Origin: Chloromonas sp. AAM2
Taxonomy: Eukaryota; Chlorophyta; Chlorophyceae; Chlamydomonadales; Chlamydomonadaceae
Direction of reading: 5' to 3'
NCBI GenBank assembly: GCA_004335635.1
Contig: QAXH01004895.1
Span: forward strand, 1-63,652
Length of the DNA: 63,652 nt
The position numbers and the translations under genes are program-made. The stretch's first letter is position 1. The number at the start of each line of letters is the position of its first letter. The notes beneath the pieces were generated by a model. It saw nothing but the letters and a program-made list of their open reading frames with translations. It did no database searches and had not been told where the DNA came from. Shown here one piece after another: positions 36,065 to 45,111 of this stretch.

Positions 36065-38992
36065 TTACTTTCCAATTAATGTAAATGGAGCCCAGTACAC
36101 CGGATGATTGAAATAGGGATGATCGATCAGGGTTAATTTAGCATCTCGAATAGCTTTAGTTTTATAATCAATAAGCGGGTGTTCATATAAGCCAAACCAA
36201 TTGGTCATTTGGCTTAACAAACCATAATCCCGCTCTTGGTGAGCCAACATTTTTTGATAAAAGGTAGACATAAATACCGAAGTGCTGCGATCATAAACAG
36301 GCCAAAGGCTTACCATAACTGCTGAGGCACCTGCTGCTAAAAAAGAGCGCTGCAACCCAAGAACACCTTCCCCGGAAACGACTTTTCCCATACCGGTATT
36401 ACAGGCGCTTAGTGTAACAAGGTCAGCATTTAAGTGAAGCCCGGAAATTTCACGGCTGTTCAGATGACCATCTTCTCCAAATAATAATTCATCGTCCACC
36501 TTATTTGAAAGTAGTAAACCGCTTCTGGAGGGATTAATTTCATCGACGTTCGCATGAGTAGCAAAATGGAGAAAACGGTAATTGCTTAAATCATGGGATT
36601 TAAGCGCTGCTTCAGAAACATCCTCATTTTTTAAGATTTTGGCGTTTCTAAAATTTGCGGAGATGGAGTCAACTTCAATCAATGTTGACGGCAGTGAGCT
36701 AAAAGCAGGCTGCGATGCCGATGACGAAGTGGGCAGATTATTATTTTCAAAGCCGGAGCCAGCCAAAGCTAAAAGTTCATACTCGGTAGTGCGGTGAGGC
36801 GGTTGGATGAAAGAATAAATAGAACCCGAGGGTAAATATTTTACATGAAAATCCTCAATCAGAAAACGGTTGTTTTGGCTTAGAGCTTCGAAAGGGAGAA
36901 AGCTAAGTGGTCCATCAGGGATAAAAACCAAATTCGTGATGGAAGACTTTGATGAAAGAAGAGTCGAAGGAATCAAAAGCTGATATAATTCTTCACTAAT
37001 ATTTCTGAATGCATCGATCTCTTCACGCTGTAGAATGGAAGACCTGAAGGAGCGTATCTTCTCCGTAATATACTCCTTGGATGAAGTAGTGCCCAGAGAA
37101 TCGATATGTAGACCTGAAATTTTATCCTGAGTAATTTCAAGCCGAAGAAATCCATTTTCAGTAAAAGCGTATTCCAGAAAAGCTGTTTTAGTATCCAGCA
37201 GTTGCTGAAGCTCATACAGGCTTACAGCTTCCGGATATTTGAATTTGTTCTGGATACGAGTATCAGAATAAATTTGGTTTAGAAAAGACTGATACTGAAA
37301 CTCTAAATCTTTTAGTTCACGGTCAATTAATGCTGTTTCCTCTTGGGTATTTGCCTTATCGAGTTGATCATAAAGACGATCAATTTTTTTAGCAAGCTGC
37401 TGTTTTTTTACAAGAGTGGCCTCATCCAATTTTTGAAGATCATTTTCTTGTGCGGCTGCCAGTTCATCCATTAGAACCCGGGCCTTTGCGGTTTCAATGA
37501 GATTAAAGGCTTTTTCAGGATCGTTTTTATGATCGATGTACCAGCTTGCAACCTCATTATAAAAAGGAGCATAATTTCGGAAAAAGCCAGACCGGAAGGT
37601 AAGTCCGGCTACATTGGTACGAATTGAATCAATCAGCGAAAAGGCTTCCTGTGCATAGTAAAAGGCACTATCTGATTCCACGCGATTATAGGCATGCGCC
37701 AACCGAATAGCAGGTTGTATTCTGGATGAAATAGTTTCTTTAGACGAAACCTTATAAGCGTTGCGGTATTCGGCAAGGCTTTGTTGGAATTTTTTCTCAG
37801 CAGTAAAGAGTGCTCCTTTCAAAAAATAGGAGCGAACTAATAAGTTGGTTCCTCCCATATTTTCTACTAAATCGGTGGCCTCTTGAATACATTGAAGAGC
37901 TTCGGAGTACTGATTTTGTTCAATTTTTAGCCTTGCATAATTTAATAAGAGTTCGGCCTTGGTTTGAGGAGCGTTTGCCTGACCAATCCAGCGCTGAGCT
38001 TCTTCATAAAACGATTCTGCATTTTCCAGATCCCCATTTGCAACAGCAACCTGTGCCAGCTGTATCAAATTATTCGTGATGGATACCGGGCGTTCTGTTT
38101 GATAATTGGTTTCAAGTGCCTCATTGAAATGAGCAAGGGCATTATCATAATCCCCGGAATATTCATAAAGCTGTCCAATATTGATTAGCGTTTGTGTAAT
38201 GTCGTAGGGGTTTTCCAGCTCCCGGGAAAGTTTCAGAGATTTTTGATAGTAAATAATGGCGCTATCTGTTTTCCCCATATCTTTAAAACTTACAGCCATA
38301 TTATGATAGGCCACATCCAATAAATTGGGGTTTCCGATCCCTTTTCTAATTTCAAGACTTTGGCGAATATATTTTTCTGCTTGCTTGTAAAGCCCTAAGG
38401 AGCGTAATGTCAGGAAAATGCCATTTGTCACAAAAGAAAGCCGATATTCATCGCCAACGGCTTCATAAATATTCTTTGCTTTTAGCTGATGAGCAAAGGC
38501 TTTCTCATAGTTGCCGGAATACAAAAACGCATACGAAATGTTATTATTCAATCGGCCAACAAGGATTGAATCAACAGCAGTTTCTGCGTAATCCAGTCCC
38601 AATGTGTAGTGTTCAATTGAAGTATCATATTCTTCAATTTGCCGATACGCCCAACCGATATAATTATTGATCAATGCTTTAAGTCGCGCGGGTGTTTGAG
38701 CAGGAGCAGTGTTTTTCAGCAGCAATAAAGAATCCAATCCTGCTCTTACTTTTCCTGAATTCATCAAAGCATCACCTACCCGCATAGATGATTCAACCCA
38801 GTTTGTGGAATCCCCTTTGTGCAAATATTTCTTTGCGGCATATCCAAAAGCAGCTGCCGCTTGCTCATATTCTGCGTCTTCATATAAATTTTGAGCTGCA
38901 GAAAACGCAGAATCAGCAGTTTGGGCCTGAACCAGACCCCCAAAAATAAAACAACTGAGGAATAAAATTATATAGGCGTAAAATACTTTCAT
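36065..38992 (-). CDS. Secreted TPR-CHAT (caspase-like) protein
   Basis: The 975-residue protein has a signal peptide (MKVFYAYIILFLSCFIFGGLVQAQ). About ten TPR-like repeats lie between residues 30 and 450, with a coiled-coil-like stretch at about 510-560. A C-terminal CHAT domain spans about 690-975, with the catalytic His in HFATHAN (about 813) and Cys in TLSACNTGMG (about 861), followed by GVLGLQRSFLAAGASAV. Both residues of the peptidase dyad are present, so activity is expected. It is divergent from a 40-residue peptide gene. The substrate is unknown. Confidence 0.9.
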   Translation of the reverse strand: MKVFYAYIILFLSCFIFGGLVQAQTADSAFSAAQNLYEDAEYEQAAAAFGYAAKKYLHKGDSTNWVESSMRVGDALMNSGKVRAGLDSLLLLKNTAPAQTPARLKALINNYIGWAYRQIEEYDTSIEHYTLGLDYAETAVDSILVGRLNNNISYAFLYSGNYEKAFAHQLKAKNIYEAVGDEYRLSFVTNGIFLTLRSLGLYKQAEKYIRQSLEIRKGIGNPNLLDVAYHNMAVSFKDMGKTDSAIIYYQKSLKLSRELENPYDITQTLINIGQLYEYSGDYDNALAHFNEALETNYQTERPVSITNNLIQLAQVAVANGDLENAESFYEEAQRWIGQANAPQTKAELLLNYARLKIEQNQYSEALQCIQEATDLVENMGGTNLLVRSYFLKGALFTAEKKFQQSLAEYRNAYKVSSKETISSRIQPAIRLAHAYNRVESDSAFYYAQEAFSLIDSIRTNVAGLTFRSGFFRNYAPFYNEVASWYIDHKNDPEKAFNLIETAKARVLMDELAAAQENDLQKLDEATLVKKQQLAKKIDRLYDQLDKANTQEETALIDRELKDLEFQYQSFLNQIYSDTRIQNKFKYPEAVSLYELQQLLDTKTAFLEYAFTENGFLRLEITQDKISGLHIDSLGTTSSKEYITEKIRSFRSSILQREEIDAFRNISEELYQLLIPSTLLSSKSSITNLVFIPDGPLSFLPFEALSQNNRFLIEDFHVKYLPSGSIYSFIQPPHRTTEYELLALAGSGFENNNLPTSSSASQPAFSSLPSTLIEVDSISANFRNAKILKNEDVSEAALKSHDLSNYRFLHFATHANVDEINPSRSGLLLSNKVDDELLFGEDGHLNSREISGLHLNADLVTLSACNTGMGKVVSGEGVLGLQRSFLAAGASAVMVSLWPVYDRSTSVFMSTFYQKMLAHQERDYGLLSQMTNWFGLYEHPLIDYKTKAIRDAKLTLIDHPYFNHPVYWAPFTLIGK

Positions 38993-38994
38993 GT

Positions 38995-39026
38995 AATAAC
39001 TTAGATGTTATTAATGTATTGCATTA
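38995..39026. promoter_or_regulatory. Two inverted repeats in the CHAT/peptide divergent promoter region
   Basis: AATAAC (38995-39000) pairs with GTTATT (39007-39012), and TAATG (39012-39016) with CATTA (39022-39026). They sit immediately upstream of the CHAT start and about 57-88 bases upstream of the peptide start, so one regulator could act on both genes. AT-rich short palindromes also arise by chance. Confidence 0.35.
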
Positions 39027-39082
39027 GTACACAATAAGTGGTTTTTTGTGTGGACTACTTAGCTACAATAAAGGAAAGAATT

Positions 39083-39205
39083 ATGAGAGATACGTTGAAA
39101 TATCAGATAAAATATAATGCTATAGACGGAGATGGAAAAGACGATAGTGGAGATGATGATGACGGTGGCAAAGCCGGAGGCGGAGGAATTGACCCGGGCA
39201 ATTAA
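39083..39205 (+). CDS. 40-residue Asp/Gly-rich peptide, divergent from the CHAT gene
   Basis: An ATG at 39083 opens a 40-codon frame with AAGGAAAG just upstream as a likely ribosome-binding site. The N-terminal part is MRDTLKYQIKYNAI, then comes an acidic DGDGKDDSGDDDDGG run and the tail GGGGIDPGN. There is no signal peptide and no cysteine. It fills most of the space between the CHAT gene (90 bases away, divergent) and ftsY (convergent, 9 bases). I know no family. A short peptide beside a CHAT protease could be a substrate, regulator or signal, which is inference. Confidence 0.55.
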   Translation: MRDTLKYQIKYNAIDGDGKDDSGDDDDGGKAGGGGIDPGN

Positions 39206-39214
39206 ACACCGGAT

Positions 39215-40168
39215 TTATTCTCCAAATAAGGCATTTACAAAATCTGCTCTGTCAAATACCTGCAGATCTTCCACTTGTTCGCCCACGCCGATGTATTTGA
39301 CCGGTACACTTAATTCATGAGAAACCCCGATCACAATACCTCCTTTAGCTGTTCCATCTAATTTGGTGAGCGCAAGGCCGGTAATATCTACGGTATCGGT
39401 AAAGGCTTTTGCTTGCTGCATGGCATTTTGACCTGTAGAAGCATCTAACACCAGGATCACTTCGTGCGGGGCACCATCTACAACTTTACCCATTACACGT
39501 TTAATTTTGGCAAGTTCTTCCATCAAAGCTTTTTTGTTGTGAAGTCGCCCGGCAGTGTCAATTAATGCGACATCACTTCCCCGTGCTTTTGCAGCAGCCA
39601 CGGTATCGTATGCTACCGAAGCAGGGTCCGCATTTTGTCCTTGCTGAATAAGGGGCACATCTGCTCGTTCACTCCAAATTTTCAGCTGATCTACAGCAGC
39701 AGCACGAAAAGTATCGGCGGCCCCGAGTATAACTTTCTTACCGGCTTTTTTATAGAGATGGGCAAGTTTTCCAATGGTTGTAGTTTTACCGACTCCATTT
39801 ACTCCAACGACTAAAATAATGTGGGGCTGAACCGGGAAATTAGCCTCAAATTCAGCGGGTTTATCAGGTGCGTTATCCTCCAGCAGGTCTACGATCTCCT
39901 CCCGAAGCATGCCCTGAAGTTCATCCTGTGTAACATATTTATCCTTTGCTACCCGAGCTTCTATCTTTTTTATGATCTCGATAGTCGTTGAAACTCCCAC
40001 ATCAGAGGTAATTAGAATCTCTTCAAGGTCATCCAAAATGGCATCGTCAACAGAGTCTTTGCCAACGAAGGCTTTTCCAATTTTATTAAGAAGGCCATCC
40101 CTGCTTTTTTCAACACCTTTGTCGAGTTTTTCTTTTTTCTTTAAACCTAATTTTTCGAGAAATCCCAT
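39215..40168 (-). CDS. ftsY: Signal recognition particle receptor FtsY
   Basis: FtsY docks ribosome-SRP complexes at the membrane. The 317 residues are almost only the NG GTPase domain with a short charged N-terminus (KKKEKLDKGVEKSRDG). GTPase motifs are GVNGVGKTTTIGKLA, DTFRAAAVDQL, DTAGRLHNK and TKLDGTAKGG, all intact. The long acidic A domain of E. coli is absent, as in most Bacteroidota. It lies 8 bases downstream of the CDP-alcohol phosphatidyltransferase gene. Confidence 0.96.
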   Translation of the reverse strand: MGFLEKLGLKKKEKLDKGVEKSRDGLLNKIGKAFVGKDSVDDAILDDLEEILITSDVGVSTTIEIIKKIEARVAKDKYVTQDELQGMLREEIVDLLEDNAPDKPAEFEANFPVQPHIILVVGVNGVGKTTTIGKLAHLYKKAGKKVILGAADTFRAAAVDQLKIWSERADVPLIQQGQNADPASVAYDTVAAAKARGSDVALIDTAGRLHNKKALMEELAKIKRVMGKVVDGAPHEVILVLDASTGQNAMQQAKAFTDTVDITGLALTKLDGTAKGGIVIGVSHELSVPVKYIGVGEQVEDLQVFDRADFVNALFGE

Positions 40169-40176
40169 GTATGAAT

Positions 40177-40770
40177 TTAATTGAATTCTGCACCGCTCAT
40201 TATGAGGCGATAGCGATTAAAATAATCGATCCAGGAAATTACCATTAATGTCAGAGAACTGGCCATTAAAAACATATGAACATTGGTTGCATCCGGGAAA
40301 AAAAATACGGCAATCCAATATAAAGCCAGAACGTTTACTGAAATTTTTCCTGTCATGATAGCCATTGCTACCTTATCGTACTTCTTTTTAATAAAATAAG
40401 AGCCTGCCATTATACTAATATCTCTGGCCATGGCAAATAATAAAAACCAAAGCGGAATCCAGCCAATCCATACCGTATAGATGAATAAAATTAAAGCAGA
40501 GAGTTTATCAGCAATAGGATCTATCATTTTTCCCATTTCCGAAATGGTATTGGTTTTCCGGGCGATATATCCATCAAGATAATCGGATATCACCCCATAA
40601 AAGATCAGAAGGACAATGGTGTTCGTGATCTGAAAATCATGAATGTAATGTAAGTAGACGACCGGGATGGCAATAAAAATCCGGGAAAATGAAATCATAT
40701 TCGACCAGGTGAACAGGCGTCCTGTCACCTTCACTTTTTTCCCGTCTATATTTTTTGTGTTCGTAACCAA
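40177..40770 (-). CDS. pgsA: CDP-alcohol phosphatidyltransferase (PgsA-like)
   Basis: A 197-residue integral membrane protein with the full family motif, here SDYLDGYIARKTNTIS followed by GKMIDPIADKL (DxxDGxxAR...GxxxDxxxD). It transfers a phosphatidyl group from CDP-diacylglycerol to an alcohol, most likely glycerol-3-phosphate. Four to five hydrophobic segments are visible. The exact alcohol cannot be read from sequence alone. It is in an operon with ftsY and divergent from the NUDIX gene. Confidence 0.8.
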   Translation of the reverse strand: MVTNTKNIDGKKVKVTGRLFTWSNMISFSRIFIAIPVVYLHYIHDFQITNTIVLLIFYGVISDYLDGYIARKTNTISEMGKMIDPIADKLSALILFIYTVWIGWIPLWFLLFAMARDISIMAGSYFIKKKYDKVAMAIMTGKISVNVLALYWIAVFFFPDATNVHMFLMASSLTLMVISWIDYFNRYRLIMSGAEFN

Positions 40771-40833
40771 ACCTTGTTTTTATTTACGATATTAGTATTT
40801 CAAATTTACAGTCAATAAGTCTCTAATACCACC

Positions 40834-41406
40834 ATGAACGACCATAAATTATTGATAGAACGCAAGCTGAATTCAAAAGAAGTTTTTAAAGGCAAACTTT
40901 TGCATGTTTTTTATGACGAAGCGCGCTTACCCGATGGGTCTGTTTCTTCTCGGGAGTGGATTAAACATCCCGGCGCTTGTGCGGTAGTACCGGTTTTTGA
41001 AGATGGAGATTTAATGATGCTTCGTCAGTTTCGTTATCCCATGAGTCAAATTTTCTGGGAAGTACCAGCGGGAAAAATTGATGCTGGTGAACCTGAGGAT
41101 GAAACCGCGCTGCGTGAGCTAAAGGAAGAAGCTGGCGTAAAAACCAATAACTACGCTTATGTAGGACATTTTTATCCCGGAATTGGATACTCTGATGAAG
41201 TCATTCACATTTATGTTGCCTGGAATTTAGAAGCTGTTCCCCAGCAAGTAGATGAGGATGAGTTCGTAACCCGGCAGCGTATTCCCTTTTCTGAGGCTGT
41301 TGAAATGGTGCACACCGGAGCAATCAATGATGGCAAAACGGTGATCTGTTTATTACGGGCGTGGGAGTGGTGGAGGCAGAATAAGCCTTTTGAATTAGGG
41401 AAATAA
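40834..41406 (+). CDS. NUDIX hydrolase, ADP-ribose pyrophosphatase type
   Basis: The 190 residues contain a complete Nudix box (GKIDAGEPEDETALRELKEE then AGV), fitting Gx5Ex7REUxEExGU. The preceding QFRYPMSQIFWEVPAG matches the ADP-ribose pyrophosphatase subfamily, which clears ADP-ribose and related sugar nucleotides. It is a single gene, divergent from the pgsA-like gene, and a hairpin follows it. Confidence 0.9.
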   Translation: MNDHKLLIERKLNSKEVFKGKLLHVFYDEARLPDGSVSSREWIKHPGACAVVPVFEDGDLMMLRQFRYPMSQIFWEVPAGKIDAGEPEDETALRELKEEAGVKTNNYAYVGHFYPGIGYSDEVIHIYVAWNLEAVPQQVDEDEFVTRQRIPFSEAVEMVHTGAINDGKTVICLLRAWEWWRQNKPFELGK

Positions 41407-41421
41407 TCTATCCAAAAAGCA

Positions 41422-41463
41422 CGGCTCAGCAAGCCGGGGTGCGTACATCGGCTCGCTGAGCCG
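41422..41463. terminator. Hairpin between convergent genes, possible bidirectional terminator
   Basis: CGGCTCAGC (41422-41430) and GCTGAGCCG (41455-41463) are perfect 9-bp complements with a 24-base loop that itself contains AAGCCGG/CGGCT. It lies between the NUDIX stop and the convergent efflux operon. No T-run follows. Confidence 0.5.
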
Positions 41464-41511
41464 ATATGATTGGGTCAGAATTGAAATTGGAATTAGTTGT
41501 ACACCACAGCT

Positions 41512-41994
41512 TTAATCATTATTGGTATCGTAGCCGGAATCGATTTGCTCAGTATAGGCTTCAGGATGACGAATCTGTCCTCCTTTATAGGCCACATACA
41601 TCAGGGTACCGGCTGTTAAAAGCGCAGTAAGCAATATGGCAAAATTCAGCCTCGTCTCAAAGCGGGGATTCAGTCTCTTGGAAGCAAGGGCTCCCACGCT
41701 TAGGAATCCCATCAATACGGCAAACCACATAGATAGCTCAGCAGCTTCTTCGTGGTCATGAAGTGTATCATGAGATACAGCAGCAACTTCTTCAACTATA
41801 TCTTCTGCGGCTTCTCCTGTTTCCATGGCAACATAGCTTCCAACAGCTCCAGCTATGAAGAGCACAAAAGCTATATTGCGAATGGAGGTGTTGTCTTTGA
41901 TCATCCCCCAGGCTAATATAAAAATGCCGATAAGTGTAGTGAAAATGGGAAGGTGATTGATGATAAGATGTAAATGAGCAGCATTCATAATCAA
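41512..41994 (-). CDS. Small membrane protein of the efflux operon
   Basis: A 160-residue protein with four hydrophobic segments (about 13-30, 38-55, 88-105, 120-140) and an acidic/His-containing loop EAAEDIVEEVAAVSHDTLHDH between the second and third. I recognise no firm family; it resembles DUF2231-like membrane proteins in layout. It is the last gene of the metal-efflux operon, 10 bases after the pump gene. The loop of Glu, Asp and His could bind metal, which is inference. Confidence 0.7.
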   Translation of the reverse strand: MIMNAAHLHLIINHLPIFTTLIGIFILAWGMIKDNTSIRNIAFVLFIAGAVGSYVAMETGEAAEDIVEEVAAVSHDTLHDHEEAAELSMWFAVLMGFLSVGALASKRLNPRFETRLNFAILLTALLTAGTLMYVAYKGGQIRHPEAYTEQIDSGYDTNND

Positions 41995-42004
41995 CTCCTA
42001 TTCG

Positions 42005-45000
42005 TTAAAATTCTTTGGTTTTTTTAACTAATGTCTTCCCTTTTTCCATCCAGTGATAGATTGTAGGTAATACCAGCAGGGTAAGTAGTGTGGAAGTCAC
42101 AAGCCCTCCGATTACAACAGAAGCCAGGGGGCGTTGTACTTCTGAGCCGGGCCCCACATTGAAAGCCATAGGCAGGAAGCCTAAACTGGCAACCAGTGCG
42201 GTCATTAATACCGGTCTGAGTCGATCGGCGGAACCCTGAATAACAGCTGATTTAAGGCTTTTACCATTTTTGCGAAGGTCATTTAAGTGTGAAATGAGAA
42301 CAATACCATTCAATACTGCAACGCCAAATAAAGCCACGAATCCAATGCTTGCAGAGACCGATAGATACAATCCTCGCATCCAAAGGATAAAAATTCCGCC
42401 CGAAAGTGCGATCGGAAGATTCAGAAAGATCAGCATGGTAAACCGAAATTCACCAAACATGAGGTAGAGTAAGCCAATGATAATGAGCAGGGAAATCGGG
42501 ACTACAATAAGCAGGTGATTCATGGCGCGTTGTTGATCTTCAAATGCACCTCCATATTGCAGAAAGTATCCGGCCGGCACATCCACCTTAGCTGCGATGA
42601 CTTCCTGTAAATTTGCTACGTATGTTCCGGTATCAATGTCTCGTATGTTGATGCCAAGGATAGCCCGTCGCCAACCATTTTCACGGGCAATTTCCCGAGG
42701 GCCTTCTTCCGCATAAATATGAGCAACTTCTTTCAATGGAATGTATCCATCGTTTGGAAGCTGAAGAGGCACATCCATGACATCCTGAAAAGTATTTCGG
42801 AGGTGCTCAGGCAAACGCACTACGATCCCGAATCGACGCTGTCCTTCAAAGATCTGGCTGGCCTCACTGCCCCCGATTCCAGTCTCGATGACATGCTGAA
42901 CATCGTTTACGTTCAGTCCGTAAGCAGCCACCGCTTCCCGGTCGATTTCGATGTTGAAATAAGGCTGCCCGCTGCTCTGTTCAAGATAAAAGTTGTCGGT
43001 TCCTTCAATATCCCCCAGAATAGATGAGATGTCTTGTCCTACCCGATCCAATACCTGGAGCTCTTCCCCGAATATTTTAACCGCAATATCAGATTTTACT
43101 CCGCTGGTGAGTTCATCCACCCGCATTGCGATAGGCTGGGTAAAATTATAAGACAAGCCGGGTTCTGTTTCCAGATAAGGGCGGATCAGGTCAATGACAT
43201 CTTCCTTGGAAAGCCCGTCCCGCCATTGCTCCCTTGGTTTTAAAACGACCCATACATCGGTTTGATGAACACCCATCCAGTCGTTGGCCAGATCAGAGCG
43301 GCCGGTTTTGGGAACGACTGTTTTGATCTCCGGAATGTTAGCCTTGAGCTTGCCGCCCAGCCAGTTCGCATTTTCCACAGATTCTTCTAAAGTAACAGAC
43401 GGCATTCGAACTTGTTCAACGAGGATAGAGCCTTCATCCAGCTCCGGAAGAAATTCAGTTCCAAGGAAAGGAAGGACGGCCAGGGAAGACAAAAACACAA
43501 CGATCGCTGAACCCACCGTTATGGCTTTTTTATTCAGGCTCAGTTCCAGGAATTTTTGATACCGGGGTTTGAGCCAGTTGATCACATAATTTTTGCGAAC
43601 CTTCACTCCTTTTTTGAAGATAATAGCCGACATCGCCGGGATGTACACCAATGCCAGTATTAGTGACCCAAAGACAGCTGTAGCCACAGTGATAGCCATT
43701 GGACGATAGAGAATGCCTTCCATACCAGAGAACGTCATAACGGGAACGTATACCATCAGAATGATGAGCACTCCGAAAAATATAGGGCGGGCTACTTCAT
43801 GTGCTGCTTCACGGATGATGACCAATTTCGATTTCTCAGAGTTTTCTTTATTAAGCTGGTGTACCACATTTTCAACCATAACCACAGAACCGTCAACCAC
43901 CATCCCAAAATCAATAGCACCAAGACTCATAAGGTTTGCAGCCAGGCCCAACTGATCCATCCCAATAAAAGCAAAAAGCATAGAAAGCGGGATTACTGAA
44001 GCTACGATCAGGGCTCCGGAGATTTCCCCAAGCAACAGCAATAAAACCGCAATTACGAAGAATCCGCCCTCAACTAAATTGGTAATGATGGTATCGGTAG
44101 TGCGGTCGACCAAATCGGATTGATCATAAAATTTTTCAATCCTCACGCCTTCGGGCAGACTTTTATTTACCTCGTCGATCTTTTCATCAATGTCTGCGAT
44201 CACTTCCCTGCCATTGCCTCCGCGAAGCATCATCACGATCCCGGTTACGATCTCCCCGTTTCCATCTTGTGTGACGGCGCCCTGCCTCAGTTGTCGTCCT
44301 AATTCAACAACAGCGATGTCTTTGACATAGATCGGCCGGTCTTCCAATTCTTTAATAATGATATCTTCAATGTTCTTCGCGGAATTGATTTGCCCAAATC
44401 CCCGCACGATATATTGCTCACGGTTGTGTTCCAGATAGTTTCCACCCGATACGCTGTTGTTATTTTCGATGGCATCGGTGAGATCTTTTAGCCCGATCCC
44501 AAAATTTCTAAGCCGATCCGGATCAACCTGAACCTCATACTGCTTCACAAATCCGCCAAAAGAATTGATCTCGGTAACTCCCTTTACAGTTTTAAGCTGA
44601 GGAGCAATAAGCCAATCCTGAATAGTTCGCAATTCCGTAAGACTTTGGTCTTGTCCCCGAACCACATATTGAACGATCTCTCCCAATGCGGTGGAAATTG
44701 GTCCAAGTTGTGGAGATGAAACACCATCGGGGAGTTCTCCCGCAATACTCTGAACACGTTGACTGACCAGCTGTCGGGCAAAATAAATATCAGTTCCCTC
44801 CTCAAATTCGATGGTTACCGCGGAAAGCCCAAACTGGGATATCGAGCGAACTTCTTTGATATCCGGGAGGCCGTTCATTGCCGTTTCGATGGGATAGCTG
44901 ACAAGTCGCTCCACATCATAAGGTGAGTAACGTCCGGCTTTCGTGATCACGAGCACCTGAACAGGTGTCACATCCGGTTGGGAATTAATGGGGATATCCT

Positions 45001-45094
45001 GAAGAGAAAAAATTCCCGCGGCACCGATCAAAACGACCAAAGAAAGGGCTACAAATTTTTGGCGAAGGCTGAAGTCAATAATATTATTTAACAT
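42005..45094 (-). CDS. czcA: Heavy-metal efflux RND pump, CzcA type
   Basis: The 1029-residue pump has the twelve-helix RND plan with two large periplasmic loops. The helix IV segment AIDFGMVVDGSVVMVEN fits the DFGxxxDGxxxxxEN signature of the CzcA (Co/Zn/Cd) branch rather than the Cu/Ag CusA branch. MRVDELTSGVKSDIAVKIFG is a strong heavy-metal RND marker. It should drive proton-coupled export of divalent metal across both membranes with its adaptor and TolC-type channel. The substrate assignment is by motif only. Adaptor gene ends 17 bases upstream. Confidence 0.92.
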   Translation of the reverse strand: MLNNIIDFSLRQKFVALSLVVLIGAAGIFSLQDIPINSQPDVTPVQVLVITKAGRYSPYDVERLVSYPIETAMNGLPDIKEVRSISQFGLSAVTIEFEEGTDIYFARQLVSQRVQSIAGELPDGVSSPQLGPISTALGEIVQYVVRGQDQSLTELRTIQDWLIAPQLKTVKGVTEINSFGGFVKQYEVQVDPDRLRNFGIGLKDLTDAIENNNSVSGGNYLEHNREQYIVRGFGQINSAKNIEDIIIKELEDRPIYVKDIAVVELGRQLRQGAVTQDGNGEIVTGIVMMLRGGNGREVIADIDEKIDEVNKSLPEGVRIEKFYDQSDLVDRTTDTIITNLVEGGFFVIAVLLLLLGEISGALIVASVIPLSMLFAFIGMDQLGLAANLMSLGAIDFGMVVDGSVVMVENVVHQLNKENSEKSKLVIIREAAHEVARPIFFGVLIILMVYVPVMTFSGMEGILYRPMAITVATAVFGSLILALVYIPAMSAIIFKKGVKVRKNYVINWLKPRYQKFLELSLNKKAITVGSAIVVFLSSLAVLPFLGTEFLPELDEGSILVEQVRMPSVTLEESVENANWLGGKLKANIPEIKTVVPKTGRSDLANDWMGVHQTDVWVVLKPREQWRDGLSKEDVIDLIRPYLETEPGLSYNFTQPIAMRVDELTSGVKSDIAVKIFGEELQVLDRVGQDISSILGDIEGTDNFYLEQSSGQPYFNIEIDREAVAAYGLNVNDVQHVIETGIGGSEASQIFEGQRRFGIVVRLPEHLRNTFQDVMDVPLQLPNDGYIPLKEVAHIYAEEGPREIARENGWRRAILGINIRDIDTGTYVANLQEVIAAKVDVPAGYFLQYGGAFEDQQRAMNHLLIVVPISLLIIIGLLYLMFGEFRFTMLIFLNLPIALSGGIFILWMRGLYLSVSASIGFVALFGVAVLNGIVLISHLNDLRKNGKSLKSAVIQGSADRLRPVLMTALVASLGFLPMAFNVGPGSEVQRPLASVVIGGLVTSTLLTLLVLPTIYHWMEKGKTLVKKTKEF

Positions 45095-45111
45095 GGCTGT
45101 TCAGTAATTAA

